A DNA stretch of 32,733 bases. Origin: Betaproteobacteria bacterium (GTDB lineage: Bacteria; Pseudomonadota; Gammaproteobacteria; Burkholderiales; Methylophilaceae). Below are positions 24,642 through 32,733 of the stretch, piece after piece. The stretch's first letter is position 1; each line of letters starts with the position of its first letter. The position numbers were made by a program, and so were the translations under genes. The notes under the pieces are model-generated. The model searched no databases, had not been told where the DNA came from, and saw only the letters and a program-made list of their open reading frames with translations. Location of the stretch: the NCBI GenBank assembly GCA_022599515.1, contig JAHZMC010000005.1, positions 1 to 32,733 of the forward strand, given 5' to 3'.

Positions 24642-25724
24642 ATGATATTAGATAAAAAATTGGTAGATAACGATTTGTTAAATAAAAAGTTAAAAATTGG
24701 CATTGTAGGTGGTACGGGCTATACGGGCGTTGAGTTATTACGTTTGCTTGCTAGCCATCCTAATGCAGAGGTTGTGGCGGTGACATCACGTGGTGATGCA
24801 GGCATGCCTGTGGCAGAAATGTTTCCAAGTTTACGTGGTTATATTGATGTTGCATTTAGTGATCCAGAAAGTGCTAATTTATCGGCATGTGATATTGTGT
24901 TTTTTGCGACGCCACATGGGGTGGCCATGAATCAAACACCTTCACTATTGGCGTCAGGTACTAAAGTGATTGATTTGGCAGCAGACTTCAGATTGCAAGA
25001 TACTGTTGCTTTTGAGCAGTGGTATAACATGCCACATAGTTGTCCTGATGTATTAAAGAATGCAGTGTACGGTATTCCGGAGTTGAATCGGGCGCACATT
25101 AAAACGGCGAATGTCATTGCAAATCCAGGCTGTTATCCAACAACAGTGTTGCTGGGCTTGGCGCCTTTATTGGATAAAAAGTTAATTGATTTCTCCGCGC
25201 CGATTATTGCCGATTCGAAATCAGGTGTTTCAGGTGCTGGTAGAAAGGCATCCGTAGGCACGCTATTTGCCGAGGCTAGCGATAATATGAAAGCTTACGG
25301 GCTTGCTGGTCACCGACATCATCCTGAAATTGATGCACAACTTAAACAATTGGCTGGGAATGATTTACAATTCATTTTTGTTCCGCATCTGATTCCGATG
25401 ATAAGAGGGATGCTTTCAACCATTTATATTAAACTAACAGATGGTGCTAAGCAGGTGGATTTACAGGCGTTATATGAGCAGCGCTATGCTAAAGAATACT
25501 TTGTCGATATCTTACCGCAAGGAGGGCTGCCTGAAACAAGGTCAGTTCGCGGCTCTAACCATTTGCGGATTGCTTTGCAAATGCAGACAAATGGTTACTT
25601 AACGGTTGTAGTCGTCCAAGATAATTTGGTAAAAGGGGCGGCAGGGCAAGCGGTGCAAAACATGAATGTTATGTTCGGATTAGAAGAAAAATCTGGTCTA
25701 AACGTCGTGCCATTAATGCCATAA
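24642..25724 (+). CDS. argC: N-acetyl-gamma-glutamyl-phosphate reductase
   Basis: ArgC reduces N-acetylglutamyl phosphate to the semialdehyde with NADPH, the third step of arginine synthesis. [23 protein letters not shown] is the Rossmann start (key part GGTGYTG). ANPGCYPT carries the catalytic cysteine, and [11 protein letters not shown] and [10 protein letters not shown] follow. The 360 residues exceed the usual 340-346 because 17 residues precede KIGIV. These come from an AT-rich stretch where GATATTAGAT-like words repeat, so the chosen ATG may not be native; an in-frame TTG at 24660 is an alternative. It stands after the rpsI terminator and away from argH. Confidence 0.95.
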   Translation: MILDKKLVDNDLLNKKLKIGIVGGTGYTGVELLRLLASHPNAEVVAVTSRGDAGMPVAEMFPSLRGYIDVAFSDPESANLSACDIVFFATPHGVAMNQTPSLLASGTKVIDLAADFRLQDTVAFEQWYNMPHSCPDVLKNAVYGIPELNRAHIKTANVIANPGCYPTTVLLGLAPLLDKKLIDFSAPIIADSKSGVSGAGRKASVGTLFAEASDNMKAYGLAGHRHHPEIDAQLKQLAGNDLQFIFVPHLIPMIRGMLSTIYIKLTDGAKQVDLQALYEQRYAKEYFVDILPQGGLPETRSVRGSNHLRIALQMQTNGYLTVVVVQDNLVKGAAGQAVQNMNVMFGLEEKSGLNVVPLMP

Positions 25725-25732
25725 TTTAGTGT

Positions 25733-26092
25733 ATGAGAAAATTTAAACGCCGAGTACGTAATCACTATAGCTATACCGCTAGACGTGTAGCAGTTAGAGC
25801 CGATAGGCCTTGGTATTATTGGCTGATTGCAGGTCTATTGTGTGTTGCGCTAGGTTTCGGTTTAGCTTACGCAATGGCGCGTAATAGTGACTATGAAGCA
25901 GTCACGGCGCAACTAGAAGAAATAAAGCATAAAAATAAAATGCTTGAGTTTAAGTTAATCGAAGCCCAGAGAAAGTTGCAAATTGAATTATCAACCAATA
26001 GTAATCTTGTGAAAGATCTTGCTAAAGTTCAAGATGAGAACCTTAAGGCGAAAGAAGATTTATTTTTTTATAAAAATATGACGGGTAAATAG
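25733..26092 (+). CDS. Small inner-membrane coiled-coil protein (short DUF6776-like)
   Basis: The 119-residue protein has a basic, arginine-rich cytosolic start (RKFKRRVRNHYSYTARR), one membrane helix at about 31-50 (WLIAGLLCVALGFGLAYAMA) and then a coiled coil of about 60 residues. The ending ENLKAKEDLFFYKNM resembles the middle of DUF6776 proteins, which lie beside bactofilin genes in betaproteobacteria. Those proteins usually continue with a further C-terminal domain of about 100 residues. Here the frame stops soon after and only 45 nt remain before the next gene, so this is a short form. It likely anchors or organises the neighbouring bactofilin at the membrane, which is inference. Confidence 0.68.
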   Translation: MRKFKRRVRNHYSYTARRVAVRADRPWYYWLIAGLLCVALGFGLAYAMARNSDYEAVTAQLEEIKHKNKMLEFKLIEAQRKLQIELSTNSNLVKDLAKVQDENLKAKEDLFFYKNMTGK

Positions 26093-26137
26093 CTTTGGAA
26101 TTCTATTTGACTAATTTTACATAAGGTGGAAATTTAA

Positions 26138-26521
26138 ATGTTTTTTAAAAAAGTAAATAAAATCAACAGTCGCATTGATACGCTAGTTGGCACCGATACT
26201 GTTGTTTCTGGTGACATTATATTCAGTGGTGGTTTACGAATCGATGGTACTATTCGCGGGGATGTGCGTGAACAAGCCGGCACACAGGGTACAGTAGTTG
26301 TTGGTGAAAATGGGTGCGTTGAAGGCGCTGTTAGTGCGACAAAGATTGTGTTGATTGGATCTGTTGTTGGAACAGTTAAAGCGAGCCAATTTATTGAATT
26401 ACAATCTAAAGCGCGGATTAAGGGTACTTTATATTACAAATCATTAGAAATGCATGTGGACTCAGTAATTGATGGAAATCTTGTGCATAACGAAGAAAAT
26501 GAAACTGATGAACCAGTCTAA
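26138..26521 (+). CDS. Bactofilin
   Basis: Bactofilins are polymer-forming cytoskeletal proteins with a right-handed beta-helix core; they place cell-wall enzymes and appendages. The 127-residue protein has the typical start RIDTLVGTDTVVSGDIIFSGG, then repeated glycine-spaced beta-strand turns (LRIDGTIRGDV, VVVGENGCVEGAV, IVLIGSVVGTV, IELQSKARIKGTL). The acidic tail after residue 115 (HNEENETDEPV) is non-structured. AAGGTGG ahead of the ATG is a good ribosome site. It follows the membrane coiled-coil gene by 45 nt and precedes erpA by 39 nt on the same strand, a common betaproteobacterial order. Confidence 0.93.
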   Translation: MFFKKVNKINSRIDTLVGTDTVVSGDIIFSGGLRIDGTIRGDVREQAGTQGTVVVGENGCVEGAVSATKIVLIGSVVGTVKASQFIELQSKARIKGTLYYKSLEMHVDSVIDGNLVHNEENETDEPV

Positions 26522-26560
26522 GGTCCTAATAGACAGAATGAACGAATTAAAGGAGTCGAA

Positions 26561-26926
26561 ATGAATACAGCAACGGATTTAGCAGAAGTAGAAATGCCAG
26601 CACCATTGGTGTTTACAGATAACGCGGCAAAAAAAGTAAAAGAGTTGATTGAAGAAGAAGGAACGCCAGATTTAAAACTGCGTGTATTTGTAAGTGGTGG
26701 TGGTTGTTCTGGTTTCCAATACGGATTTACTTTTGAAGAAGAAGTAAATGAAGATGACACGAAAGTTGAAAAAGACACGGTTACCTTATTGATTGACCCG
26801 ATGAGTTTGCAATATCTCATGGGTGCGGAGATTGATTACCAAGATAATTTACAGGGCTCTCAGTTCGTGATTCGAAACCCGCAAGCAACTACGACCTGCG
26901 GGTGCGGTTCATCATTCTCAGTATAA
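26561..26926 (+). CDS. erpA: Iron-sulfur cluster insertion protein ErpA
   Basis: ErpA is an A-type carrier that hands Fe-S clusters to target enzymes, including those of isoprenoid synthesis. The 121-residue protein carries the three conserved cluster cysteines: Cys49 in [13 protein letters not shown], and Cys113 and Cys115 in [26 protein letters not shown] and [11 protein letters not shown] complete the family signature. The short acidic N-terminal extension is typical of ErpA rather than IscA. AAAGGAG eight or so bases before the ATG is a strong ribosome site. A clear terminator follows at 26975-27010. Confidence 0.95.
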   Translation: MNTATDLAEVEMPAPLVFTDNAAKKVKELIEEEGTPDLKLRVFVSGGGCSGFQYGFTFEEEVNEDDTKVEKDTVTLLIDPMSLQYLMGAEIDYQDNLQGSQFVIRNPQATTTCGCGSSFSV

Positions 26927-26974
26927 TTTGAATTAGTTTTAGCAATTCACAGCATAATCAAATTGTTATATCCT

Positions 26975-27010
26975 AATAACTGCATTCACCTCGAAGGCAG
27001 TTATTTTTTT
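26975..27010 (+). terminator. Intrinsic terminator after erpA
   Basis: AATAACTGC (26975-26983) and GCAGTTATT (26997-27005) form a 9-bp stem, with TTC/GAA extending it inside the loop. A run of seven T follows. It lies about 50 nt after the erpA stop and immediately ahead of nhaA, so it ends the argC-erpA strand transcripts. Its T-run argues against the TTG at 27024 as the nhaA start. Confidence 0.9.
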
Positions 27011-27044
27011 ATATGCCACTTATTTGAAAGCATTATTGTCCATT

Positions 27045-28421
27045 ATGAGTAATCAGCACCCTGCCAAGCACAACCAGAATCAAGAAGGTGTAATTTATGC
27101 CCCATGGGAAAGAAGATTTATTAAAGTGCTGACTCCATTTGATGAGTTTGTTCATGGACAAACAACCAGTGGACTATTGCTTATGGCAAGTGCTGTGATT
27201 GCATTATTACTTGCAAACAGCGCATTAGCAGATTTCTATAACCATGTGACACATACACTTATTGGTTTGAATATTGGAGAATGGAAGCTAGAAATGAGTT
27301 TGCATCATTGGGTCAATGATGCCTTGATGGCGGTCTTCTTCTTTTTGGTGGGGATGGAATTAAAGCGTGAGATTCTGGTTGGAGAACTATCCGATTTGCG
27401 TAAAGCTGCCTTGCCAATTGTTGCGGCAATTGGTGGGATGTTGGTGCCTGCAGCATTATTCTTTTTTATGAATCCGGATGGTGATGCCAGTCGCGGTTGG
27501 GGTATTCCAATGGCAACAGATATTGCTTTTGCTGTTGGCGCATTGGTCTTATTAGGCAATAAAGTGCCTAAAACGTTAGTTACTTTTTTGGTGGCATTAG
27601 CCATTGTCGATGACTTAGGTGCTGTGCTTGTGATTGCGCTTTTCTATACAAAAGAGCTAGTTCCGATGTGGTTAGGCGTGGCAGCACTGCTTGTTGCTGT
27701 ATTGGTCTTTTTCAATTTTATTGGCATTCGTCGCGCAATCCCTTACTTCCTAGTCGCTGTTCTTCTTTGGTATGCCCTATTGCAATCAGGGGTTCATGCA
27801 ACAATCGCAGGAGTATTGGGCGCATTCTCAGTCCCAGCCAGACCAAAATATGACCCGAGTTTGTTTGTGTCACGACTGAGAGAGCTAGTGGAGCGCTTCA
27901 AGGAAGGTTTGGATTCTGGTAAAAATATCATGACTAATCACCAACTTCAGGCCGTTGCACAATCCTTAGAGACTGACGTCAATTATGTGCAAACCCCTTT
28001 ACAAAGTTTGGAGCATCATTGGCATGTGCCTGTTGCGTTTTTTGTGATTCCTATTTTTGCATTATTCAATGCAGGCGTCCCGTTACAATTTGAATCTTGG
28101 AGTGCGGTATTGAGTAACTCGATTGTATTAGGCGTAATCTTAGGTTTAGTTGTTGGAAAGTTTGTTGGCATTGTAGGAGCGAGTTGGATATTCTTAAAAC
28201 TGGGTTTATCGCAACTGCCAACGGGTGTTAAATTTAATCAATTAGCTGGTGTGGCATTATTAGCAGGTATCGGTTTTACCATGTCTATTTTTGTTGCTGA
28301 GCTTGCCTATGCTCCACATCCTGATTATCTTGTAATGGCAAAAGTTGGCATTTTGTCTGCCTCTCTGATTGCGGGAGTAATGGGCTATGTTTGGTTATGG
28401 ATGGTTGCTAATAAAAACTAG
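27045..28421 (+). CDS. nhaA: Na+/H+ antiporter NhaA
   Basis: NhaA exports sodium in exchange for protons across the inner membrane, controlling pH and salt balance. The protein has about 12 membrane spans and the core motif ALAIVDDLGAVLVIALFYT, whose paired aspartates bind the ion. MATDIAFAVGALVLLGN and GIGFTMSIFVAELAY are also family signatures. ATG at 27045 (458 residues) is chosen; an upstream in-frame TTG at 27024 abuts the erpA terminator and is unlikely. The length exceeds the E. coli 388 residues through a longer polar N-terminus and a charged loop of about 70 residues (after VPARPKYDPSLF), as seen in other long NhaA proteins. Confidence 0.94.
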   Translation: MSNQHPAKHNQNQEGVIYAPWERRFIKVLTPFDEFVHGQTTSGLLLMASAVIALLLANSALADFYNHVTHTLIGLNIGEWKLEMSLHHWVNDALMAVFFFLVGMELKREILVGELSDLRKAALPIVAAIGGMLVPAALFFFMNPDGDASRGWGIPMATDIAFAVGALVLLGNKVPKTLVTFLVALAIVDDLGAVLVIALFYTKELVPMWLGVAALLVAVLVFFNFIGIRRAIPYFLVAVLLWYALLQSGVHATIAGVLGAFSVPARPKYDPSLFVSRLRELVERFKEGLDSGKNIMTNHQLQAVAQSLETDVNYVQTPLQSLEHHWHVPVAFFVIPIFALFNAGVPLQFESWSAVLSNSIVLGVILGLVVGKFVGIVGASWIFLKLGLSQLPTGVKFNQLAGVALLAGIGFTMSIFVAELAYAPHPDYLVMAKVGILSASLIAGVMGYVWLWMVANKN

Positions 28422-28453
28422 CTTGTTTTAAATTAATAGTCAGGTTAAAAAAT

Positions 28454-28509
28454 AATAGAAATTTTTCAATCATCATGCTGCTTTAAATCTGTACTGAAAA
28501 ATTTCTATT
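28454..28509. terminator. AT-rich 15-bp inverted repeat between nhaA and gltA
   Basis: AATAGAAATTTTTCA (28454-28468) pairs perfectly with TGAAAAATTTCTATT (28495-28509) around a 26-nt loop. It fills the gap between the convergent nhaA and gltA genes, with A/T runs beyond both arms. A bidirectional terminator is the simplest reading, although the stem is AT-rich and the loop long. Confidence 0.6.
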
Positions 28510-28525
28510 TTAGAAAAAAATCCTA

Positions 28526-29827
28526 CTATTTACGTTGATCAATGGGCATAAAATCACGTTTAGTTTCACCGGTATAAAGTTGTCTTGGACGGCCAATTTT
28601 ATTTGAAGCGTCTGTGTGCATTTCATTCCACTGCGCTATCCAGCCAGCGGTACGCGCAAGTGCAAAAATAGCGGTAAACATTGAGTTTGGAATACCCATG
28701 GCGCGCATCACAATGCCACTGTAAAAATCGACATTAGGATAGAGTTTGCGCTTAACAAAATAGTCATCTTCTAAGGCGATTTTTTCTAACGCCATTGCCA
28801 ATTTAAACATTGGATCATTGTGTAAACCTAGCTCATTAAGCACCTCATGGCAGGTTTCACGCATGATTGCCGCCCGTGGATCCATATTGCGGTAAACGCG
28901 ATGACCAAAACCCATTAGACGGAAGCTGTCATTTTTATCTTTAGCGCGTGCAATAAACTCATCAATGCGACTTACATCGCCAATTTCATCTAGCATTTTT
29001 AAGGTCGCTTCGTTTGCTCCACCATGCGCAGGACCCCATAGCGAAGCAATGCCAGCAGCAATACATGCAAAAGGATTAGCGCCACTAGAGCCAACTAAGC
29101 GAACAGTTGAAGTGGATGCATTTTGTTCATGATCGGCATGCAAAATAAGAATGCGTTCAAAGGCTTTGGCCATGATTGGATTAACCACGTATTCTTCGCA
29201 TGGTGTTGCAAACATCATGTACAAAAAGTTTTCAGCGAAGCTCAGTCTGTTTTGTGGATACATAAAAGGCTGACCTGATGTATATTTATAGCTCCACGCA
29301 GCAATTGTTGGTGCTTTCGCCAACAAGCGAATGGCTGCGATTTGACGTGATTTTGGGTCTGAAATATCAGTATGCTCTGGATAAAAAGCCGCCATTGCGC
29401 CAACCACAGAAACCATCACTGCCATTGGATGCGCATCTCGGCGAAAACCTCTAAAAACATTGTTCATTTGGTCATGCAACATCGTATGCCGCTCAATAGA
29501 CGTTCTAAACGTTTTGTTTTGCTCTACGTTTGGCAGTTCACCTTTTATCAGTAGATGCGCAACTTCTAAAAAATCACAGTTCTCTGCAAGTTGTTCAATA
29601 GGATAGCCGCGATGATAGAGTAAGCCTTTTTCACCGTTAATAAAGGTGATGTTAGAGTTGCAAGAAGCTGTGGATAAAAAGCCAGGGTCGTAAGTGTAAA
29701 TGCCATGGGTACCCAGTGTTCTAATATCAATAACATCGTTACCTAAGCTGCCAGTTAAAATGGGTAGCTCAACGGGTGCTTTGTCATTGTCAAAGGTGAT
29801 TGTTGCTGTCGTTGGTTTTGTTGACAT
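28526..29827 (-). CDS. gltA: Citrate synthase
   Basis: GltA joins acetyl-CoA and oxaloacetate to give citrate, entering the TCA cycle. The 433-residue protein is of the type II, NADH-sensitive hexameric length class. N-terminal [39 protein letters not shown], the active-site segments [17 protein letters not shown] and [12 protein letters not shown], and [14 protein letters not shown] are all intact, including the catalytic histidines. In methylotrophs lacking a complete TCA cycle, this enzyme mainly feeds biosynthesis; whether that applies here cannot be seen from the window. It follows anmK on the same strand after 84 nt, with a TATAAT box in that gap. Confidence 0.97.
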   Translation of the reverse strand: MSTKPTTATITFDNDKAPVELPILTGSLGNDVIDIRTLGTHGIYTYDPGFLSTASCNSNITFINGEKGLLYHRGYPIEQLAENCDFLEVAHLLIKGELPNVEQNKTFRTSIERHTMLHDQMNNVFRGFRRDAHPMAVMVSVVGAMAAFYPEHTDISDPKSRQIAAIRLLAKAPTIAAWSYKYTSGQPFMYPQNRLSFAENFLYMMFATPCEEYVVNPIMAKAFERILILHADHEQNASTSTVRLVGSSGANPFACIAAGIASLWGPAHGGANEATLKMLDEIGDVSRIDEFIARAKDKNDSFRLMGFGHRVYRNMDPRAAIMRETCHEVLNELGLHNDPMFKLAMALEKIALEDDYFVKRKLYPNVDFYSGIVMRAMGIPNSMFTAIFALARTAGWIAQWNEMHTDASNKIGRPRQLYTGETKRDFMPIDQRK

Positions 29828-29859
29828 GAGCGCTCTTCAATTGATAGGTGGATAAGAAT

Positions 29860-29865
29860 ATTATA
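29860..29865 (-). promoter_or_regulatory. Candidate -10 box of gltA
   Basis: TATAAT on the minus strand lies 32 nt before the gltA ATG, inside the gap after anmK. No good -35 hexamer stands at the right distance, so an activator may be needed or the box may be fortuitous. A weak AT-rich inverted repeat (29869-29877 with 29905-29913) lies just upstream and may end anmK transcripts. Confidence 0.4.
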
Positions 29866-29911
29866 CGCAACACATTTAAAATGTTGAGCAAAAAGTTGTA
29901 ATTAAAATGTG

Positions 29912-31021
29912 TTAATTTGGGTAAATCGCACCTAAAACACGTAAACCAACAGCACCTGTGGCAGCGGGCAGATTGCTCACCATATGATTGAGCGTTTGCT
30001 TTGCCAGCCAAGCAAACGCAGCGGCCTCTACCCAGTCTACAGCGACGCCCAACACATCGGTTGTGAGTAAGGGAATTTGTAGCGATGATTGTATTGTATC
30101 TTTAAGTAATTGATTATGTGCGCCACCGCCACATAGATAAATTTCATCAACATTGGGACAATATTGCGCAATGGCTTTGCAGATTGTAATGCTGGTTAGC
30201 TCTACTAAAGTGCGAGCGACATCTTCAGGCTTGTATGTCTCCTTGCCGAGATGGTTTATTAACCAATTTGCATTTAATAAGTCTCGTCCTGTGCTTTTCG
30301 GCGGAGGCAATGCGAAATATGAATCTGATAACATGCTGGCTAATAATACTGGTTGCGTTTTCCCTGTAGCTGCCCAAGTGCCCTCTGCATCATAATCTTG
30401 CCCTAAGTGTAATTTCACCCAGTGATCAAGCAACATATTGCCTGGTCCAGAGTCAAAACCGATTGTTTCACCCGTTTTAGCTAAATAGCTAATATTGGCA
30501 ATGCCGCCAATATTAACGATAGCACGGTTTTTATGAGGGCTGAAAAATACATCGCGATGGAAAGCAGGTACCAGTGGCGCGCCTTGTCCGCCAGCGGCGA
30601 TATCACGGGTGCGAAAATCGCCAACGACTGTGATATTGGTTAATTCGGTTAGCAAGGCGTTATTACCTAGCTGTATCGTGTAACCCATCTCATTGCCTAA
30701 TCTTGGTTGATGACGGATGGTTTGCCCATGACAGCCAATTGCAGTGATTTCATTCGGATGAAGCTTGCGTTTTGCAAGCAAGCTATTCACCGCTTCTGCG
30801 TATAAACGTGCTAACTTGTTTTCCATTAGCGCCGATTTTTCTAATTCATTTTCGCTAGAAAAATGTAAAGATAATAACGATTGTTTGAGTGTTGCGGGAT
30901 AGGCCAGAAAATAGGTTGCCACCACTTTACAATGGTCGTGGCTTATTTCAGTAAGCGCCACATCAATTCCATCTAAACTGCTGCCAGACATGACACCAAT
31001 AAAGAGTAGCGTGTTTGGCAT
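29912..31021 (-). CDS. anmK: 1,6-anhydro-N-acetylmuramic acid kinase
   Basis: AnmK opens and phosphorylates anhydro-MurNAc released from peptidoglycan, giving MurNAc-6-phosphate for recycling. The sugar-kinase signatures are clear: IGVMSGSSLDGIDVALTE with the ATP loop, GCHGQTIRHQP, GDFRTRDIAAGGQGAPLVPAF shown in part by RDIAAGGQGAPL with the catalytic aspartate, VNIGGIANI, GFDSGPGNMLLD, and LCGGGAHN. ATG at 31021 gives 369 residues and fits the family start. An in-frame TTG at 31036 would add five residues and overlap the preceding peptidase gene. It lies directly downstream of that M23 peptidase gene, and both act on cell-wall material. Confidence 0.94.
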   Translation of the reverse strand: MPNTLLFIGVMSGSSLDGIDVALTEISHDHCKVVATYFLAYPATLKQSLLSLHFSSENELEKSALMENKLARLYAEAVNSLLAKRKLHPNEITAIGCHGQTIRHQPRLGNEMGYTIQLGNNALLTELTNITVVGDFRTRDIAAGGQGAPLVPAFHRDVFFSPHKNRAIVNIGGIANISYLAKTGETIGFDSGPGNMLLDHWVKLHLGQDYDAEGTWAATGKTQPVLLASMLSDSYFALPPPKSTGRDLLNANWLINHLGKETYKPEDVARTLVELTSITICKAIAQYCPNVDEIYLCGGGAHNQLLKDTIQSSLQIPLLTTDVLGVAVDWVEAAAFAWLAKQTLNHMVSNLPAATGAVGLRVLGAIYPN

Positions 31022-31022
31022 T

Positions 31023-32357
31023 TTATTTGCTAGCAATAACGGTAGTACGATTTAGCATCTCAATTTGTGCCATATATTTTGATGCATTCTTTTTAAATTC
31101 TTTTTTATATTTAGCTTCAAGTGGAATGCCTTTGGGTAGCTTCACTTTCATTGGGTCACGATGAATGCCATTGAGCAAAAATTCATAATGCAAATGTGGC
31201 CCTGTTGCTAAGCCAGACATGCCGACATAACCAATAATATCGCCTTGCTCTACTTTTTTTCCTTTTCGTAAGCCTTTAGCAAACTTAGATAAATGTCCGT
31301 ATAGGGTTTGAATCCCGTTGCGGTGTTTTAAGATAATGACATTACCATAACCGCCTTTTTTACCCTTGAATTTTACAACAGCATCGCCCGAGGCCTTAAT
31401 GCGGGTACCTGAACGTGCTGCTAAATCAACGCCCTTATGCGCTCTAACACGATGCAACACAGGATGAAAGCGCCCGCGACTAAATGATGAGCTCACGCGG
31501 GTGAATTCTAGTGGAGAGCGTAAGAACGATTTGTGTAAACTTTTTCCTTCAGGCGTGTAGTAAGCATATTTACTATCAGCTTTTCCAAAGTGCACCGCAC
31601 GGTGCGTCTTGCCGCGATTGACAATTTCTACAGCAAGAATATCGCCTGTTCGCACCAATTCGCCACGATTATAAAAGCCTTCGTAAACCACATTAATAGT
31701 GTCGCCAGGTGAAAGGTCTTCATTAAAATTAATTTCACTAGAAAAAATGTCCGCAATTTTTAATGCTATTTGGTCAGGAATTTCAGCTGCATCAGTTGCG
31801 CCGAATAATGAGCTTTTGATGGTTGCTGACTTTAGAATCTCATGTTTAATGAATGGTGTTTTTCCTTTATTGACTTCATAGCCATCATCGGTCAATTTAG
31901 CAGTTAAGCGCTCATCATCACGGAGTTGATACTCTAAATAAAGCAGCTTTCCTTCAGCATTAACTTTGCTGCCGATACTCCTGCCAGGAACCAGCTGCGT
32001 GTTCAATTCACGCGTTTCTGGCGTATACATAAAAAACTTTAGCGCGTCTTTATCTTCTATGGTCATGCGATTAAAAATGACATCAAGCGTGTCATTGCGA
32101 CGCACCTGATCGGTGTGCCAAAAAATTTCATTAGGATTTTGTTGATGCATCATTGAGGGTAAGCGAATATCATCAATGGTTATTCGTACTGGTAAGTAAC
32201 CAGCCTCAATATCAGGTGCCGCACTTAGTGTGGCAATTAAAACCATAATTGGTAGTAAGAAGGCGACAAATATCCAATGGAATCTTATCTTGCGCGCAGT
32301 CAATAATTTGTTTTGCGTTAGAATAGCGTGTTTGGCAAATTGGTTTTTTTGATTCAT
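31023..32357 (-). CDS. Membrane-anchored M23 peptidase (MepM-like peptidoglycan endopeptidase)
   Basis: The 444-residue protein has a cytosolic start, one membrane anchor at about 26-46, and a periplasmic remainder. Residues about 70-250 form an OapA/LysM-like and Csd3-type spacer region (QVRRNDTLDVIFNRM). The C-terminal LytM domain has a full zinc site: His307 and Asp311 in HKGVD, and His388 and His390 in GPHLHYEF. It should cut peptide cross-links during wall growth. The preceding motif GRFHPVLHRVRAHKG is typical of MepM-type enzymes. It is the first gene of a minus-strand unit with anmK, and is divergent from tyrS. No regulators are visible. Confidence 0.92.
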   Translation of the reverse strand: MNQKNQFAKHAILTQNKLLTARKIRFHWIFVAFLLPIMVLIATLSAAPDIEAGYLPVRITIDDIRLPSMMHQQNPNEIFWHTDQVRRNDTLDVIFNRMTIEDKDALKFFMYTPETRELNTQLVPGRSIGSKVNAEGKLLYLEYQLRDDERLTAKLTDDGYEVNKGKTPFIKHEILKSATIKSSLFGATDAAEIPDQIALKIADIFSSEINFNEDLSPGDTINVVYEGFYNRGELVRTGDILAVEIVNRGKTHRAVHFGKADSKYAYYTPEGKSLHKSFLRSPLEFTRVSSSFSRGRFHPVLHRVRAHKGVDLAARSGTRIKASGDAVVKFKGKKGGYGNVIILKHRNGIQTLYGHLSKFAKGLRKGKKVEQGDIIGYVGMSGLATGPHLHYEFLLNGIHRDPMKVKLPKGIPLEAKYKKEFKKNASKYMAQIEMLNRTTVIASK

Positions 32358-32474
32358 AGTTTAACTAAAGACCATAAGTGCTTGAATAAAGAGTGTATCT
32401 TAGCAGAAAATTAGACGCATGAAAAAGTAACATAGCAATTAAAAGACATTCTTTCTAAAAATATTGGAAATATA

Positions 32475-32733
32475 GTGAATACGGATATTGAACAATCATT
32501 AGCGATTATTAAGCGCGGCGCAGATGAACTCTTAATAGAATCAGAACTCATTGAAAAGTTCAAGAAAGGGCAGCCGCTGAGAATTAAAGCTGGCTTTGAC
32601 CCGACCGCGCCCGATTTGCATTTGGGCCATACGGTGCTGATTAATAAGCTGAAACAATTTCAAGATTTAGGTCATCAGATATTATTTTTGATTGGTGACT
32701 TCACTGGCATGATTGGCGATCCAACAGGTAAAA
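32475..32733 (+). CDS. tyrS: Tyrosyl-tRNA synthetase, 5' part only
   Basis: TyrS charges tRNA-Tyr with tyrosine in the cytosol. The window holds the first 86 codons before it ends. Class I features are visible: [18 protein letters not shown] with the HIGH-type motif HLGH, then [11 protein letters not shown] and [15 protein letters not shown], which hold the active-site residues of the TyrRS type with the DPTG signature. The frame opens with GTG at 32475, preceded by GGAAA about seven bases upstream. It is divergent from the M23 peptidase gene, and the 117-nt gap must contain both promoters, though none is clear. Confidence 0.95.
   Translation, partial: MNTDIEQSLAIIKRGADELLIESELIEKFKKGQPLRIKAGFDPTAPDLHLGHTVLINKLKQFQDLGHQILFLIGDFTGMIGDPTGK

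Noticed and set aside
27024-27044. TTG start for nhaA seven codons upstream
   Set aside because: It sits against the T-run of the erpA terminator and adds residues not expected for the family; ATG 27045 is more plausible.
31022-31036. TTG start for anmK overlapping the M23 peptidase gene
   Set aside because: ATG at 31021 gives the normal AnmK start directly before the kinase motif, so the TTG is unnecessary.
1-32733. CRISPR array, prophage, toxin-antitoxin pair or defence island
   Set aside because: I saw no regularly spaced repeats, no integrase, transposase or phage gene, and no adjacent small toxin-antitoxin frames; the window is mostly housekeeping genes.

Overview
The window is ordinary chromosomal DNA of a Gram-negative betaproteobacterium, probably a methylotroph of the family Methylophilaceae (Methylotenera/Methylophilus-like). 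The base composition is moderately AT-rich. Gene neighbourhoods such as argH / AlgZ-AlgR type regulators / hemC-hemD, yicC-gmk-rpoZ-spoT-ridA-recG, ubiC-ubiA, rplM-rpsI-argC and bactofilin-erpA are typical of that class. The family assignment is inferred from protein style and gene order, not from a database search.

Layout. 1-430 is a gene-free, palindrome-rich repeat block with two dRS3-like repeats and the terminator of an FKBP-type isomerase gene. 430-3045 (minus strand) holds fklB and the haem genes hemD-hemC. 3179-5582 holds an MscS-related membrane protein and, tail-to-tail with it, an AlgZ/AlgR-type two-component system carrying three frame-breaking lesions. 5704-7631 (plus) is argH and a frameshifted secreted LysM/FimV-like gene. 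7636-12787 (minus) holds hemW, recQ, a 36-residue exported Cys/His peptide gene, a 72-residue hypothetical gene, rdgB and rph. 12845-14753 (minus) is a PP2C phosphatase and a Ser/Thr kinase whose N-terminal codons are out of frame. 14887-21379 (plus) is yicC, gmk, rpoZ, spoT, ridA and recG. After a minus-strand membrane protein, 22056-28421 (plus) holds ubiC-ubiA, rplM-rpsI, argC, a short membrane coiled-coil gene, bactofilin, erpA and nhaA. 28526-32357 (minus) holds gltA, anmK and an M23 peptidase. tyrS enters at 32475 and is cut by the window end.

How the genes work together. hemC/hemD and hemW serve haem synthesis and delivery. gmk, rpoZ and spoT link GTP supply, RNA polymerase and (p)ppGpp. 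recQ and recG act on recombination intermediates. rph and rdgB process tRNA ends and clean nucleotide pools. anmK and the M23 peptidase turn over the cell wall, and bactofilin is cytoskeletal. ubiC and ubiA start ubiquinone synthesis.

No mobile element, phage, CRISPR array, tRNA or rRNA gene is visible. The least ordinary features are the decayed regulatory genes (five frame lesions, none in a housekeeping gene), the small exported Cys/His peptide gene flanked by hairpins, a 15-nt tandem repeat starting at the spoT stop codon, a palindrome ahead of recQ, and the dRS3-like pair at the left edge. I did not find a convincing new multi-gene system.
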